From Dichetophora obliterata (taxonomy: Eukaryota; Arthropoda; Insecta; Diptera; Sciomyzidae): 64,000 nt of DNA. The stretch is from contig OY986436.1 of the NCBI GenBank assembly GCA_963920525.1, positions 32,679,648-32,743,647 of the forward strand, given 5' to 3'. Positions 10,484 through 21,176 of the stretch are shown here, in pieces. Within the stretch, counting starts at the first letter, position 1, and each line of letters opens with the position of its first letter. Both the position numbers and the translations under genes were made by a program. Below the pieces are notes generated by a model that worked only from the letters and a program-made list of their open reading frames with translations, had not been told where the DNA came from and did no database searches.

Positions 10484-12261
10484 CTACGTTTTTAATGAGT
10501 AAAATTTTCTTTTATCATGGGTGGAGTTTCTCATATCGGGTTCGGCTTGAATTATTTTACTCGAGTCCAAAAAGTGATCTTGGGTTAGGATCGCTGTTTT
10601 TAACGAGATTTGATTCCGAGTAAATAGCGGCGTGTATTTATCGGAAGATCGTTTTTTCTTGCTAAGTGGATTAAGCCTATCTCGTTTCGCCTTTTTCTCC
10701 TTGGTCGGTTGATTGAAGTTCTCATCTATCGTGTGAGAATGACGGGTGGGTGAGTTATTGGCGATGACTCGAGGAGCTCGTGGCAGTGAAGAAAATTTGG
10801 GTTTGATTTCTTTGGGTGCTATGGCAGATGACTTTTTGGGTTTAAAGTCTTGGGTGGTGCCAAATGGGTTATTGGACCAGTCTTCTGCTTTTGGATATTC
10901 TGTCATAGCAATATGTCTCGAGATCTTACGTTCTTTACAATGTGAGTTCTTTTTGTTAGGGTTGGGTTCTTTTTTTAACAGAGTCAAGTAGTCGTTACTT
11001 TTAATTGTGTTGTGTAACGACACAATTTTGTTGGGTTTTGACTCAAGAACCGGTTCAGAAAGAATCCATCCAAATTCGGATTCTTGCGCTAGTAAGCATC
11101 TTAAAGCAGCATCCAGCTTGCTGAACTGTGGCTAGGCGATCATCCACTTTCATGGAGATGAAGCTTGGGCACTCCCGAAGAGTGTGCTCGCTATTGCAAA
11201 GCCCGCAGATAGCTCCATCAGCTTCATATTCGGGTTTGGCATTCATGGATTTGAATTTTTGTGTGTCAGGATTTTTTGACAAATTTATGTGGTACGAATT
11301 AATGCGCTTTTCTGCTCATCTGGGTCCAGAGCTACTGGAAGGGTTTGGTTGACTAGGTTTTGTGTAGACAAAACCTTTAATGTCGCCAACCGATTCGAGT
11401 GTTTTAAACTTATGGGCCAGAAATTTGTCCAGACTTTTCCATTCAGGAATTGTGGAGTTATCGATTAGAGAATTTTCAAAGTCCTCTAAGATACTCTTGG
11501 GTAGTCTGTTAGAGCAAATGTACACTAAGATAGGATCCCAACTCTCCGTATCTATCTCTAGGGTTTTTAGGGTCCAAAGACAATTATTTATTGTCCTTTG
11601 GAGTGTCTTGATAGAGCTTCCTGACTTTATAAGAACTTGTGGCTAATTAAGGAGGGTTTTGAGTTGCGCGTTTATTTGCATTCTTTTATTTTCGTACTCC
11701 ACGTCATAAAAAATCCTTCATTTGTCAATGGGGCATTTTTTATTATGTCCTTAGCATCGCCGCGGGTTTTTTGCAGCAAATAGAAAAGTTTTTCCACATT
11801 GCTCAAGCGTGTATTATTAACGTATAGGGCCGTAAACAGGTCCCTGAACGTTCGCCATGTGGAATAATCTCCATTGAAAATGTCAATATCGCAGGGTGGA
11901 AGATTTATTATAGGGTGATGTTCCGAAGCAAGGGTTTTTTGTGGGCCGAAGTTTTGGGTTTTTCTTCGAAAGCCTTCATTGTTTCGATATATTCTGTTAT
12001 TGAAGCACAACAGTTCACATATGCCTGGTACGTCTTTTGGTACCTTGCCTTGAATTTTTCCTGATCCAGAGGCGCTTTTGGGTCTTCAGGCATTTCCCGC
12101 ACAGCTTCGTATGCTGCCTGAAATTTGTTGAACAAATTTTGCAGCTGCTTCTTTTGCACTTCCAGTACATGTGAAGTCTGATCTTCGAGTAGGGAGTTGT
12201 TGTACCAGTCTTCCAACTCCATAATGTCATTTGAAAAATGAACAAATATGGTCAGCGACAT
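10484..12261 (-). pseudogene. gag: BEL/Pao gag pseudogene
   Basis: Read on the minus strand from the ATG at 12261, an N-terminal helical region (ELEDWYNNSLL ... QLQNLFNKFQAAYEAV) leads into the hallmark BEL/Pao gag segment LPPCDIDIFNGDYSTW-RTFRDLF (DUF1759 type) at about 11800-11895. Then come a mid-gag part near 11380-11520, a CCHC-like knuckle CGLCNSEHTLREC near 11180-11220, and a lysine-rich linker frame at 10484-11023. A frameshift near 11930-11970 and further breaks near 11650 and 11300 interrupt it. Protease, reverse transcriptase, RNase H and integrase are absent; the frame ends just before the GGGTA array. Gag forms the particle in live relatives. Confidence 0.8.
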
Positions 12262-12668
12262 TTTGATAATTTGCAGTGTAAGGGTTAAGGGTGGTAAAGG
12301 GTTAAGAATTTAATGGGTGCAAAAATTTGTTTAAAAATCGCAAATTTAGAGTATTAGTTGGGTTTTAAAATGATTTGTCGTGCATTATTTTGTGTGTACA
12401 AGTTTCAATAAATGCTAAAACTTTAAACGTATAATATTTTAAATTAATCAATCTTCAAAATAATTCGAAAGAATAAAGTTAACTTTAAGATAAAAATCAT
12501 AGCTGCGCCCTTCAAAATATTTATAATATATTTTTTCCAATATTTTTTTAAGGGAAACTTCTTAAGCACCGTTGTGATTTGAAACTTGATGAAACAAAAA
12601 ATTAAAAAAACAAACATAAATAGCCAAACCTCCGCTTAGTATGTACACGAACCGCTTAATATATACTT
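12262..12668. other. 5' leader of the BEL/Pao remnant and flank
   Basis: The first ~60 bp (CCCTTTACCACCCTTAACCC on the minus strand) are probably the untranslated leader. No 5' LTR or primer-binding site is recognisable, so that side is truncated. The rest is AT-rich with the motif CCGCTTAGTATGTAC near 12633, repeated in altered form after 12650 and after 17636. Confidence 0.4.
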
Positions 12669-12810
12669 AGGGCATTAATCTGTATCACGAAGCAGCACAC
12701 CAACGACAAGCAAGACACGAGAAGCAATAGAATTTCGTATAGAAAAAAGTATTGCTTCTCGTGTCTTGCTTGTCGTTGGTGTGCTGCTTCGTGATACAGA
12801 TTAATGCCCT
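12669..12810. repeat. Perfect 61-bp inverted repeat with 20-nt loop
   Basis: Arm 12669-12729 (AGGGCATTAATCTGTATC ... CACGAGAAGCAATA) is exactly complementary to 12750-12810 with no mismatch; the loop is 12730-12749. The palindrome is bounded by the 11-bp direct repeat TTAGTATGTAC (12636-12646 and 12810-12820) and touches the target site of the hAT-type element. Perfect arms mean a recent event, or one copy made from the other during repair. There is no coding potential. Confidence 0.97.
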
Positions 12811-13025
12811 TAGTATGTACTAGGGAGTCCAATCCTGGAAGCTTTTCTCGATCCTGGGATTATCGGGATTGAAAATCTCAATCTCAGGATCCCGGTATTA
12901 ATTTGGGATTGCAAATTTTAAGAAGTAAATAATTTAAAACGTTTTTAATACAATTTTTTGTTATGTATTTATTACTTAAAACTAAAAAATGTAAATTAAT
13001 TCATAACAAAAACAAAACAAAACAC

Positions 13026-13464
13026 ATTAAGGATATTCACAATTGCGTTTTTTTTTTCAGTGTAGTTAAAAAACCCCGTGGTATTGTACCACACTTTACC
13101 GAGCGGTTTTTATATTTTTTCTTGTTTAACATGAAATCTCTAAAAACCAAAAGTGTGGCAATTTTAAGTAGCCCAATGATATGTTTAACGAACGTGGTTT
13201 TTAAGGTTTCATAAACATCTGATTGGTTGCCAGTTATTTTCTATTTGCAAAATAGAGGAAGCTCAAAATGCAAGTTCAACTTTTTTATGCCATATATTAA
13301 TAAAATATATCAAATTAGATAGTTAATTTATTTGCATAGTAACAAAATGCTATAGTGGGAGGTTCCCAACCACAATTTCTATTTTAAAGGGTGCTCATAA
13401 TTGTGATTTTCAACTATGGCAAAAAACACAACACAACTATGCCACACAATTGTGAATACCCTTA
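13026..13464. mobile_element. Possible small MITE with AAGGRTATTCACAATTG ends
   Basis: The left end AAGGATATTCACAATTGCG (13026-13044) and the right end, on the minus strand, AAGGGTATTCACAATTGTG match at about 17 of 19 positions, with ATT on both flanks. A third related end in left orientation (AAGGGTGCTCATAATTGTG) lies at about 13387, so the last ~80 bp could be a mini-element alone. No coding content. Confidence 0.42.
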
Positions 13465-14181
13465 TTGCTAATAAGCACACAAAACTTAAATTATTTAAAT
13501 GACTAGCAAACTGCATTAATTTAGCCCTTTCAGTGGATTTTCCCAATTATTGGACGCATCAGAAAGTCATTTTTATATGTATTTATTTTGCAAAGTTCTT
13601 GCTTAAATCAAACTGCTTGGATATATGAAGAAATATGAACCAACATGATAAAAACAAATTTAGAGAGACGTATGACATAAAAGTCAGTTGCCTTTTCGAT
13701 TTTGTGCCGAAGAAAAGAAAAACAAATTTTTTTCGGTCTATTTTATAAGAAAAAATTAACCGGGCAAAAATCAAATTTATATTTTTTTATCTTTTTTGGC
13801 TTTAATGATAAGAATATTAAGAGGGTTTGATCTAAAGGGTTGAAAAGCCTTTAAGGAATTAAAAAAAGACTTTGTACCGAACAGGAGCAAAATAATTTTT
13901 TCTTTGTACAAACTTGCAAAACATAAGTAGCGCCGCACAGAGGGGTATTTTGACGATCTGGGCGGACAAAATTATTTGAAGTAAATTTATGAAGCAGAAT
14001 GTTAAAAAATTACTCGGTGAGGCGTAAAAAAATAATTTGCTAACATTTGGCGAGTAGAGGGAATTTTTTACAGCATTTCGAAGAAAATACCTAAAATTTT
14101 TGAAGTTGAAAATGCTAGATATGAAATAAATGTGTATTTATTTTAAATATTTAAGGAACTTGTTATCCAGAGGTAAGTTAA

Positions 14182-15690
14182 TTATTCGGACATATGGTCA
14201 TCGCTTGAGCATGAAGTATTTTCGTTCATTGTGTCCGTCATATTTTCGTGGCTGTCGCTGTGATCTGTCGAAACAAGCACTTCTAAACATTCCTTTGAGA
14301 AAGGTGTTGGTAATTTTTTTGGCTTCGACCTAATGCCTGTTAGCAAAGGATCGGAAGTTAGCAGCAATCTATTTATAACATCCCTATTGCAGGCCTCTCT
14401 TGAAAACTTTCGCGCATAGTTTTGACGGTATTGGCGAAAGTGTTTTTTTCTGGCCTCAGCAGCTTCTTCGGACAGCTGACCTATAGGTAGTAGAGCTTTT
14501 TCAATCACAAGTTGTCCATGTATCAAAATTTTGTGCATTGTTGGACTTATCGGGTACCAGTGGTACAAACTAACATACACTTTTGCTGTTTCGGTAGCAT
14601 AGTTATTAAATTTTTCGCCATCAATTTTATGGCCACTGCAGATTGCTTCTAAAATTACTTTTAAACGAAAAATAAGGTATCGGTCAACCCCCGTAATCTC
14701 TGCTGCCAAATTTGGATCGGAAAAAAAACGCCTGCTTGTGTTGCCGTCATTACTGTTTCCAAATCCAGGCTTTGGAACGTCCACAATTAATCCCATTCGA
14801 CATTTAAACTCTTCCTGCATATTTGCTTTTTGGGTTTTCACAACATATTTTTCTATTTCGGTCCTTGCTTGCCATTTGTTCAGAGGAAGTTTATAGGACA
14901 AATGCAAAATACCCTCAAAGAAGCGAATTCGCGCGTGAAGCGTTGAAAGACCAAACGTTAGCGAGCTTTCGTCGATTTCACCAATTTTGTCCAAATTATT
15001 GAAATCTTTCGAAGTTTTCTTGCAAATGTAGCACCTCATGGTGGAGCTGGTGTTAGTAATAGCGTTACAAACTTTAGCATCGATCATAGTCAGTATCAAT
15101 GTATGATTCACACTAATTGTAATTCCATTTAGCTCAAACTCCGTTTGAACCAAGGCGCTGATAGCGTTTTGAATGTATTGCACTTCTTGGTTTGTAACGT
15201 CTAACGACTCCTTCACAAATTGAATTCGTATCGGCCGACAGTAGCGTGGTGAAGATGGAGTCGGATTCTTCCAAATCACCTTTTCCGTTGTTGTTGATAA
15301 CAGTTGCAATGGGACCAGCGAACTTTGAAAAATATAAGCGTCCGAGTCGGCATCGTTTTCAAAAGCTTGCTTGTATTCACATTGATTGGACCCATCACAA
15401 CCCCATTTATAAATCAGCCGCAAACTTGAAATCTTACCCTCTTCTAAGGATTCAAGTACTTCTTGAAGATACTGCAGAAGTCGAGTGCACGTGTGGTTCA
15501 AAAGATCCTGTAATCTTATCTCAGCACAGGTAGCAGTAATTTTGATAGCCGACGTTGGAGGGTAACAATCTTTCTTAGCCTCTTGGAGATAGCTGTAGCA
15601 AGGGTAGTACTTACAGTGGCTCATCCTAACTACCTCGTACTGTTTTCGAACATAGAAAGGGCTTTTAATACTGGCAACCGTCCAGTGCAT
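14182..15690 (-). CDS. Transib transposase catalytic core (RAG1-like)
   Basis: An open frame of 502 codons. WGCDGS holds Asp99 and TMIDAKVCNA holds Asp204. The C-terminal IGQLSEEAAEARKKHF holds Glu408, and the following FRQYRQNYARK and LLLTSDPLL match the family pattern. These fit the DDE triad of RAG1 and Transib. Zinc-site residues are also in place: Cys220 and Cys223 (RCYIC) and His386 and His391 (HKILIH), the same spacing as the RAG1 pair. KNPTPSSPRYCRP, LSTLHARIRFFE and PGFGNSNDGNTSRRFF are further family landmarks. The frame is cut by a stop upstream of the ATG (in-frame region SGLPTESILLE), so the true start lies in another frame or exon. The enzyme would cut at the CACAGAG ends. The intact core suggests recent activity or slow decay. 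Confidence 0.92.
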   Translation of the reverse strand: MHWTVASIKSPFYVRKQYEVVRMSHCKYYPCYSYLQEAKKDCYPPTSAIKITATCAEIRLQDLLNHTCTRLLQYLQEVLESLEEGKISSLRLIYKWGCDGSNQCEYKQAFENDADSDAYIFQSSLVPLQLLSTTTEKVIWKNPTPSSPRYCRPIRIQFVKESLDVTNQEVQYIQNAISALVQTEFELNGITISVNHTLILTMIDAKVCNAITNTSSTMRCYICKKTSKDFNNLDKIGEIDESSLTFGLSTLHARIRFFEGILHLSYKLPLNKWQARTEIEKYVVKTQKANMQEEFKCRMGLIVDVPKPGFGNSNDGNTSRRFFSDPNLAAEITGVDRYLIFRLKVILEAICSGHKIDGEKFNNYATETAKVYVSLYHWYPISPTMHKILIHGQLVIEKALLPIGQLSEEAAEARKKHFRQYRQNYARKFSREACNRDVINRLLLTSDPLLTGIRSKPKKLPTPFSKECLEVLVSTDHSDSHENMTDTMNENTSCSSDDHMSE

Positions 15691-16363
15691 TTCGAGTAAG
15701 ATTGACTCTGTTGGTAAGCCACTTTATATTTGTGTGCGCGATTTGGCGACGAAGTTATGTTTTTCAGTATTTCAGCAGCATTTCTCTTTCCGTCTGTTTG
15801 CAACTTGATTTGCGTAGCTGCAACCAACACACGTGTGTCGTTGGATTTGCGTAAACCCTCCGTTTTGCGCCTTTGGTTTCTTTCGCAGGACTCTTCGAAA
15901 CGTTTAGCTGGCCGCCCAGCACAACTAACAGCACAAATCAACAGCACAGCACGATATACAGTATCAAAAAACATCCCGTGATCCATGAATGATCATTTTT
16001 GAGAAAATCTTTGGGTTTTCTTTGGACTTTAAGCCATTTTGCTTTAAATTCGCTTTTAATTTTCCCAAAACTACTATTTACTAAAGCTCGCTTTTCTTTA
16101 GAAAAATTACCCAATTGCAGCTCACGATTTTTGGTAGCTTCAATGTTAGTGTTTATTGCAGAAAAATTGCTTTTATCGGTAACTTGCAAAACGTCTCCTC
16201 GTACTATGTACTTGATTTTCGAAGGACTTAAATTTGGAATAAATGTTTTTTTCAATATACAAAAAACGAAAGTGGTACAGTAAAGCAGCATAAATTTTGA
16301 TATATTTTTCCGCAGCAGGTAAATGGCTATAAAACACAAAACCCGCAAATTTTTTTTTCTCAT
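15630..16363 (-). pseudogene. Transib transposase N-terminal segments, frame broken
   Basis: Two minus-strand frames precede the core. One (about 16363-15938) contains KSEFKAKWLKVQRKPKDF then LKNDHSW; the next (15986-15630) contains AGRPAKRFEESCERNQRRK and LQTDGKRNAAEILKNI. Both resemble the N-terminal region of Transib-like transposases in my memory of the family. The join into the 502-codon frame needs a one-step frame change near 15700-15720, and another join near 15950-15990. Short introns or frameshifts would both explain this. A further frame at 16528-16794 ends in MENCKAGKYYLIHLIK and may hold an upstream exon, which I could not prove. Confidence 0.6.
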
Positions 16364-17632
16364 CTGAACAATACAACGTTAAAGATTACATTTAATCACA
16401 GATTGAAGTGGTGATGAGTGGTGATGCATAACTTTTTGACCAGAGTTCGCTTATGGTACCCATTGAAATTAACAAATATACCATATTTTTAAATGCTGCT
16501 ATACTAGTATGAATTTAAATTATAATATTATTTAATTAAGTGGATTAAATAATACTTACCTGCTTTACAATTTTCCATTTTACTTAAATGTTTAAACTGA
16601 CAACACGACTTCGCACAGCCTGCTAAAACTGTTACTTTATATAAAAGCAACAAAGTAGTAAATACACAATTAACAACAAGAAACTTTGACAGCGTGTAGA
16701 AAACGAATGTTAGCAAAAAGGAATGAAAAAAAAAACGGACTCTAGTTAAGCATTCTATTCTCTTTGACCTACAATCGGTAATTATTAAAAACACTGACTT
16801 TTGGAAAATCGAATTTTGGCCGCTCAGATACTTAAAATACCCCTCTGTGCGCCGGTTAAAATCAAAGGCATGTTTTTTTCATCTTTTAAGGACCAAACTG
16901 AAAGGAGTATTACCTCAAAAAAATTATTTTGTTCTTAGTTTAGCCTAGCCATTGAAAGGGTTAATAAACAAAAAATATAAAAAAAGACAGAACAGTATTA
17001 CAGAAGGTATTACTATATAAATGTTACACCTTTTTTTTGTACACAGTCTTTATGATTTTTTGTGCTTAAGGCAAATTATTGACGAAAAAGACTTTTTAAA
17101 ATTAAATATTTTGTTTTAATTATTTTTAAGTAATCATTAAGCTGATCAACGCGTTTTATTTTTATTGGAGAGTTTTGTTCGGATATTATTACAAATATAA
17201 CCCGCTGATGAGAAGCACCGTTCTGATTCTATGCTAGTTTTAGAAATAGTTGTACGATAATCGTAAGCAATTTTTAAGTTGCGATTACGATTGCCTTCAC
17301 CACAAAACAAAATTATTTCCTAAGTCAGAATATCTGACAATTTTGAAATACATAGCTTACTTCCCGATGTTGCAATTTTTCTAAGACTTTTTTCTAAGAA
17401 AATCGTTGTTCCAGTGATTTACACTTATCGTCCTAACAATCTTTTTCAGCCTCAATAAAAGATTTTTCTAATTCTATATTCATACCAACTTAAATTTAAA
17501 TGTTTGCATTTACATAATTATTTGTAACAGAAATTTTTTATTTAAAAATCCTGGGATCCCGGAAAGACAATCCCGGGATTTAAAGAGGCTTAAATCGTCC
17601 GGGATCGCGGGATTGACTTCCCTAGTATGTAC

Positions 17633-18689
17633 ATACCGCTTAGTATGCACAATGTCGAAGACATTGTAAACGTTGCAGCAGCTCTTGAACTGTCGGACAA
17701 ATTTAGAGTCTACTTTTATGATAATTTGTAAAAGCCAATAGAAAACATAGACGGTACTGCTAAAACACCTAACAAGTCTCCTCTTTGTGCGGTGCTTTTC
17801 TTTAATATAAAGACAATATTTTAAAAATATATAAACAAATTAAATATATATAAAAACGAAAGTAAAAAAATAGCAAATCAAAGCTTTGATCTGAAAGTCT
17901 TTTTTATAATTCTTAGGTAACGATGTTTTATGAAAAAGTCATACCTAAAAGTTTTAAGTGAATGTCTTTGGTGTCAAAATATCAGACATTTTTTATATTT
18001 AAATTGGGAAAAATTCCGAAGGTAAGAAGTTTTTCAATAAAAAACTATAAGTAAGTTGGAAAGGGGCGAAGTCAAAACCAAGTATGCCTTTATTTAATCT
18101 AGGATGCAAACAATATGTGTACTAAAATTGAGATAAATTCGACCATCTGTTAAGATTTGTATTAAGGTCAAACAAACAAACAAACCGAAAATAAGTTTTA
18201 TTACTATAATTTGTAATTAATTTTTGGAAACACTATTCGTTAGTGCCAAAATATCAAAAATGCCTTTTCTATTCAGAAAAATACTGTACAGTTTTGAATA
18301 TAAAAATTCACGTATTTTTTTTAGTGAGTACACAAATTTTTTACGGAAATTTATAGATTTGTACGGTATTATAACAAAACCGCTATAAAAGATCAAAAAC
18401 ATTTTATAAATAATGCGACCAGAAGGCATTCCAGATAAACAGATAATTTCTTATCATGAAAAATTTACTAATTTTATTTTTGTGCTTTACCATCAATTAG
18501 ATAAAAAAAACATTAGCTCACTTCATATGACAACAAAAATAAATTTTTTGAATTCTCATATAGCTTACTTCGAGTACCAGTTGGCAACAGAATCTGATAA
18601 CATGGCGAACGATTTCATCAGACATGTGCATCTATTGAAGATTGGAGACGTTACTTTAATATGGTTAAAAAACTTTTCCTTATTTGGTT
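17633..18689. other. AT-rich stretch, no clear gene
   Basis: After the hAT-type element the motif CCGCTTAGTATG recurs at 17636. A tiny frame at 17645-17731 (MHNVEDIVNVAAALELSDKF) looks protein-like but is only 28 codons. Frames at 18217-18429 and 18413-18715 have no recognisable similarity. Confidence 0.4.
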
Positions 18690-19640
18690 TCATTCCTCTT
18701 AGTTATCCTGGCTGAGGAATTACCTTTCTGATAGATATCAAGTTGTCCGCATTGGTAACTGCTATTCTTAATCTTTTTCCAACTACTCTGGTGTGCCCCA
18801 AGGAAGCCACCTTGGACCATTAGTGCTTGTCTTGTTCATCAACGATCTCCCAAACTTTTTACAGCATACTAACTGTTGGATGTATGCTGATGATGTTAAA
18901 CTGTTTAATTCGGTTTCTTCACCTACCAACTATTGGCTTCTTCAAATTTATTTAAATAATATGAATAAATGGTTTATATATATTTAAATGTTGCCAAATG
19001 CAATATTATGTCTTTATAATCTGTTGAAATCAATGTCAGTCTAAATCTGATCTGGGAATTCTATTTGATAGAAAAATTTATTTTTCCAACCATTACGATT
19101 GCGTAGTTACCAAAGCTAATGCAATGATGGGTTTTTGAGGCATAATTCGAAGGAATTTTAGGATCCATATACCCTCAGAACATTATTTTTGTCGTTAGTA
19201 AGGTCCATCTTGTAATATGGATGTGTGATATGTGATCTATACTACGAGGTAGATTCTATACGATTGGAAAAATACAAAAACGTTTCACTCTTTATATAAT
19301 GTTTAAATTAAATTGGAATTTCATGCCAACGTACGTATCTAGGTGTGCTCTTCTAGGTTTTAATACCTTAGCCTCCAGGCGTAAATTTTTTCTTATAATT
19401 CTTGTTCGCGATATAATGATGTCACATATAGACTGCGCGCCACTCCTCGCTCTTTCAAGAATATATGCGCCTGAGAGATATTTCAGGCAAAGAGAATTTT
19501 TTTCATTCCATATCATAGGACCAACTATGGCCGTAATGATCCTATTAATAATACGTGCTTAGCGTTCAATTCCATAAGTTCTCAAATAGATCTCTCTTTG
19601 AATAGGCAAACTTTTAAACAACATTTATTAAGAGTGGTTT
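18690..19640 (+). pseudogene. Non-LTR retrotransposon reverse transcriptase fragment
   Basis: The sequence reads WLRNYLSDRYQVVRIGNCYS near 18712, GVPQGSHLGPLVLVLFINDL at 18790 (the GxPQGSxLGP motif) and WMYADDVKLF near 18870-18900 (the YADD catalytic box). After stops come KIYFSNHYDCVVTKANAMMG near 19075 and a C-terminal tail with TNYGRNDPINNTCLAFN near 19520. The order is that of a LINE polymerase from the palm to the C-terminus. Several stops and frameshifts make it dead, and the 5' two-thirds is absent. Jockey- or CR1-like is likely; the clade is not certain. Confidence 0.82.
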
Positions 19641-20885
19641 AAAATGAATTTAAAAAAGTGGAATATTCTTATATAATTATGTTCACATTTTATTAGTTTA
19701 ACGTCTTATTGTTTATATAATTTACTCTGTAGTTATAACAAAACTGTTATAGAATTGTTGATAATTTAAATAGAAATGGAAAATAGATATGCTTTGGTTT
19801 CGTATGATACACAAATGTCACACTCGTCCTTCTTTGGCTTAGAAATTGAGTAATTAAGTTCTCTTAAAGTTTTGGAAAAGACTGGATATGATAATCGTAA
19901 ATGTTTGTTTTCTTTATTGGCCATACAATCGCTACGATACAGATTATAAAGTGCATTGTACGATTCAAAATTTGTTTCGAAATATAACTTTTTAGTTTTC
20001 TTTTTGCAGTAATGGGACTATCTCCCAAAAGTTATCAAAAATTTGCTTGCATAGATTTTGATTAAAATGAGAGCAATACCTTTTTTTTTTTTGGATTCGC
20101 CCGGAGGTATGAAATCTTCCCAAGATACGTATATCCCACCTATAAGCATGCACGATTCACATTCTAAAATCTGCCCGAATCAGCCGGGACAGACAGAATG
20201 CACCTACGTACTAAAACATACCCCCTATTGGCAATTAGGATTTTCCACTAAGCACATTAATTGGCTTTTCAGCGGAATTTAAAAATTGAATATATATAAA
20301 CGCGTATTTAAGTATACTTGATTCTATATAAATAAGCAACATCGAATTAAATAATAGTAATTATCAATTTAAGGTACCCGAAAAACAATCAAAAACACTA
20401 AACTCATTTTAACTGGTTTACGGCCATTGTCCAACCCAAGGACCTACGTGGAAATGAGATAAGTCTCATATCCGCCAAATCAAAATCCCAATTAGTTGGA
20501 TATGCATTTGGGCCAACGCAGGCATAAACTTGTATGGAAAAGAGATATACTCTGGCACACCAATCCAGGTGATAGTGTGAGTTCAGTCTAATTTCAAATC
20601 AGGAAACCACATGAGCGCGTAAATCCCAATTCGATTAAAAATTAAAATATTGAATAATTAAAAAGTAAGTTTTAAAAACGATTCATATTTGATGGTGCTT
20701 ACTTTATAAAACATAATATCGAGACAAAAAAAAAAGAAACAGAACAATCTCAATTGCCAATATTACATTGTTATAAAATTGCGTTAGGTATAATGGGATG
20801 AAGTTAAATTGATTTAATTATTTAAATGTAATATAATTTTCCGTTTTAAGACGTCTACCGAGACGTCTACCTTGAACTGCTTAAA
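19641..20885. other. Sequence without recognisable genes
   Basis: A somewhat GC-richer block near 20090-20230 and another near 20400-20600 stand out from the AT-rich surroundings. They have no recognised protein content; the 74-codon frame at 20058-20282 is unassigned. They may be fragments of old elements. Confidence 0.4.
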
Positions 20886-21176
20886 TTACAAAATTCGGAC
20901 ACACATGGTGCATTCTCCTTGTCGTCTTGATAAAACAATTTTCCATCTGTCAGTGTTTCTTACTCCATTGTATTCCTTTCCATTCATCCTTAGTAGCTTA
21001 TTGGTGGTTCGTGCCCATTTAGATTTGTCTGCTTTATAATTTCGTTTGGGAGCACCCGCATCGCTTGCGTAGTCCTGTCTATTGAAACAAGATCCTTGTT
21101 CAGACATATTGCGCTTTTTACAACTTCCAATACGAGCAATCAAGTTTGAAATATATAAACAAATATTTCTATTCAA
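20886..21176 (-). pseudogene. Possible transposon-protein fragment, 96 codons
   Basis: Contains NYKADKSKWARTTNKLLRMN then GKEYNGV and ends GECTMC. The pattern of a basic stretch, then K-L-R-M-x-G-x-E-Y, then paired cysteines resembles the N-terminal region of a family of transposon-derived proteins common in arthropods, but I cannot name it. The frame ends shortly after, so if real it is a fragment. Confidence 0.3.

Larger units (their letters stand above)
13936..16849 (-). mobile_element. Transib transposon, 2914 bp, TSD CGCCG
   Basis: CGCCG, a 5-bp GC-rich TSD as Transib makes, lies at 13931-13935 and 16850-16854. Both ends begin CACAGAGGGGTATTTT; the 38-bp inverted repeats agree at 33 positions. 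Each end has a heptamer-like CACAGAG, exactly 23 bp, then an A-rich nonamer-like ACAAAATTA (left) or CCAAAATTC (right). This is the layout described for Transib ends that resemble V(D)J recombination signals. The transposase lies on the minus strand. Both TIRs and the TSD are intact; only the N-terminal coding region looks broken or intron-bearing. Confidence 0.92.
13525..16960. mobile_element. TTAA-type MITE interrupted by Transib
   Basis: The left end CCCTTTCAGTGG (13525) is preceded by TTAG. The right end, on the minus strand, CCCTTTCAATGG (16960) is followed by TTAA at 16961-16964. A 12-bp inverted repeat and a near-TTAA pair suggest a piggyBac-type MITE of about 522 bp before the Transib insertion. 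The TTAG is probably a mutated TTAA. Confidence 0.5.
12821..17624. mobile_element. hAT-type element with 8-bp TSD GTATGTAC, host to nested elements
   Basis: GTATGTAC lies at 12813-12820 and 17625-17632. The left end TAGGGAGTCCAATCC and the right end, on the minus strand, TAGGGAAGTCAATCC form the terminal inverted repeat. Subterminal blocks of GGGATTATCGGGATT and GGATCCCGG motifs occur at 12850-12910 and 17550-17610. Without the nested insertions no transposase is recognisable, so it was probably non-autonomous. Order inferred: this element first, then the TTAA-type MITE, then Transib. Confidence 0.82.

Noticed and set aside
12669..12810. Palindrome as a microRNA precursor
   Set aside because: Arms are perfectly complementary over 61 nt, unlike animal precursors, and there is no expression evidence.
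15246..15981. Plus-strand frames opposite the Transib gene
   Set aside because: Antisense shadows of the transposase coding region.
17645..17731. 28-codon frame reading like a protein fragment
   Set aside because: Too short to support; no exon neighbours or splice evidence.
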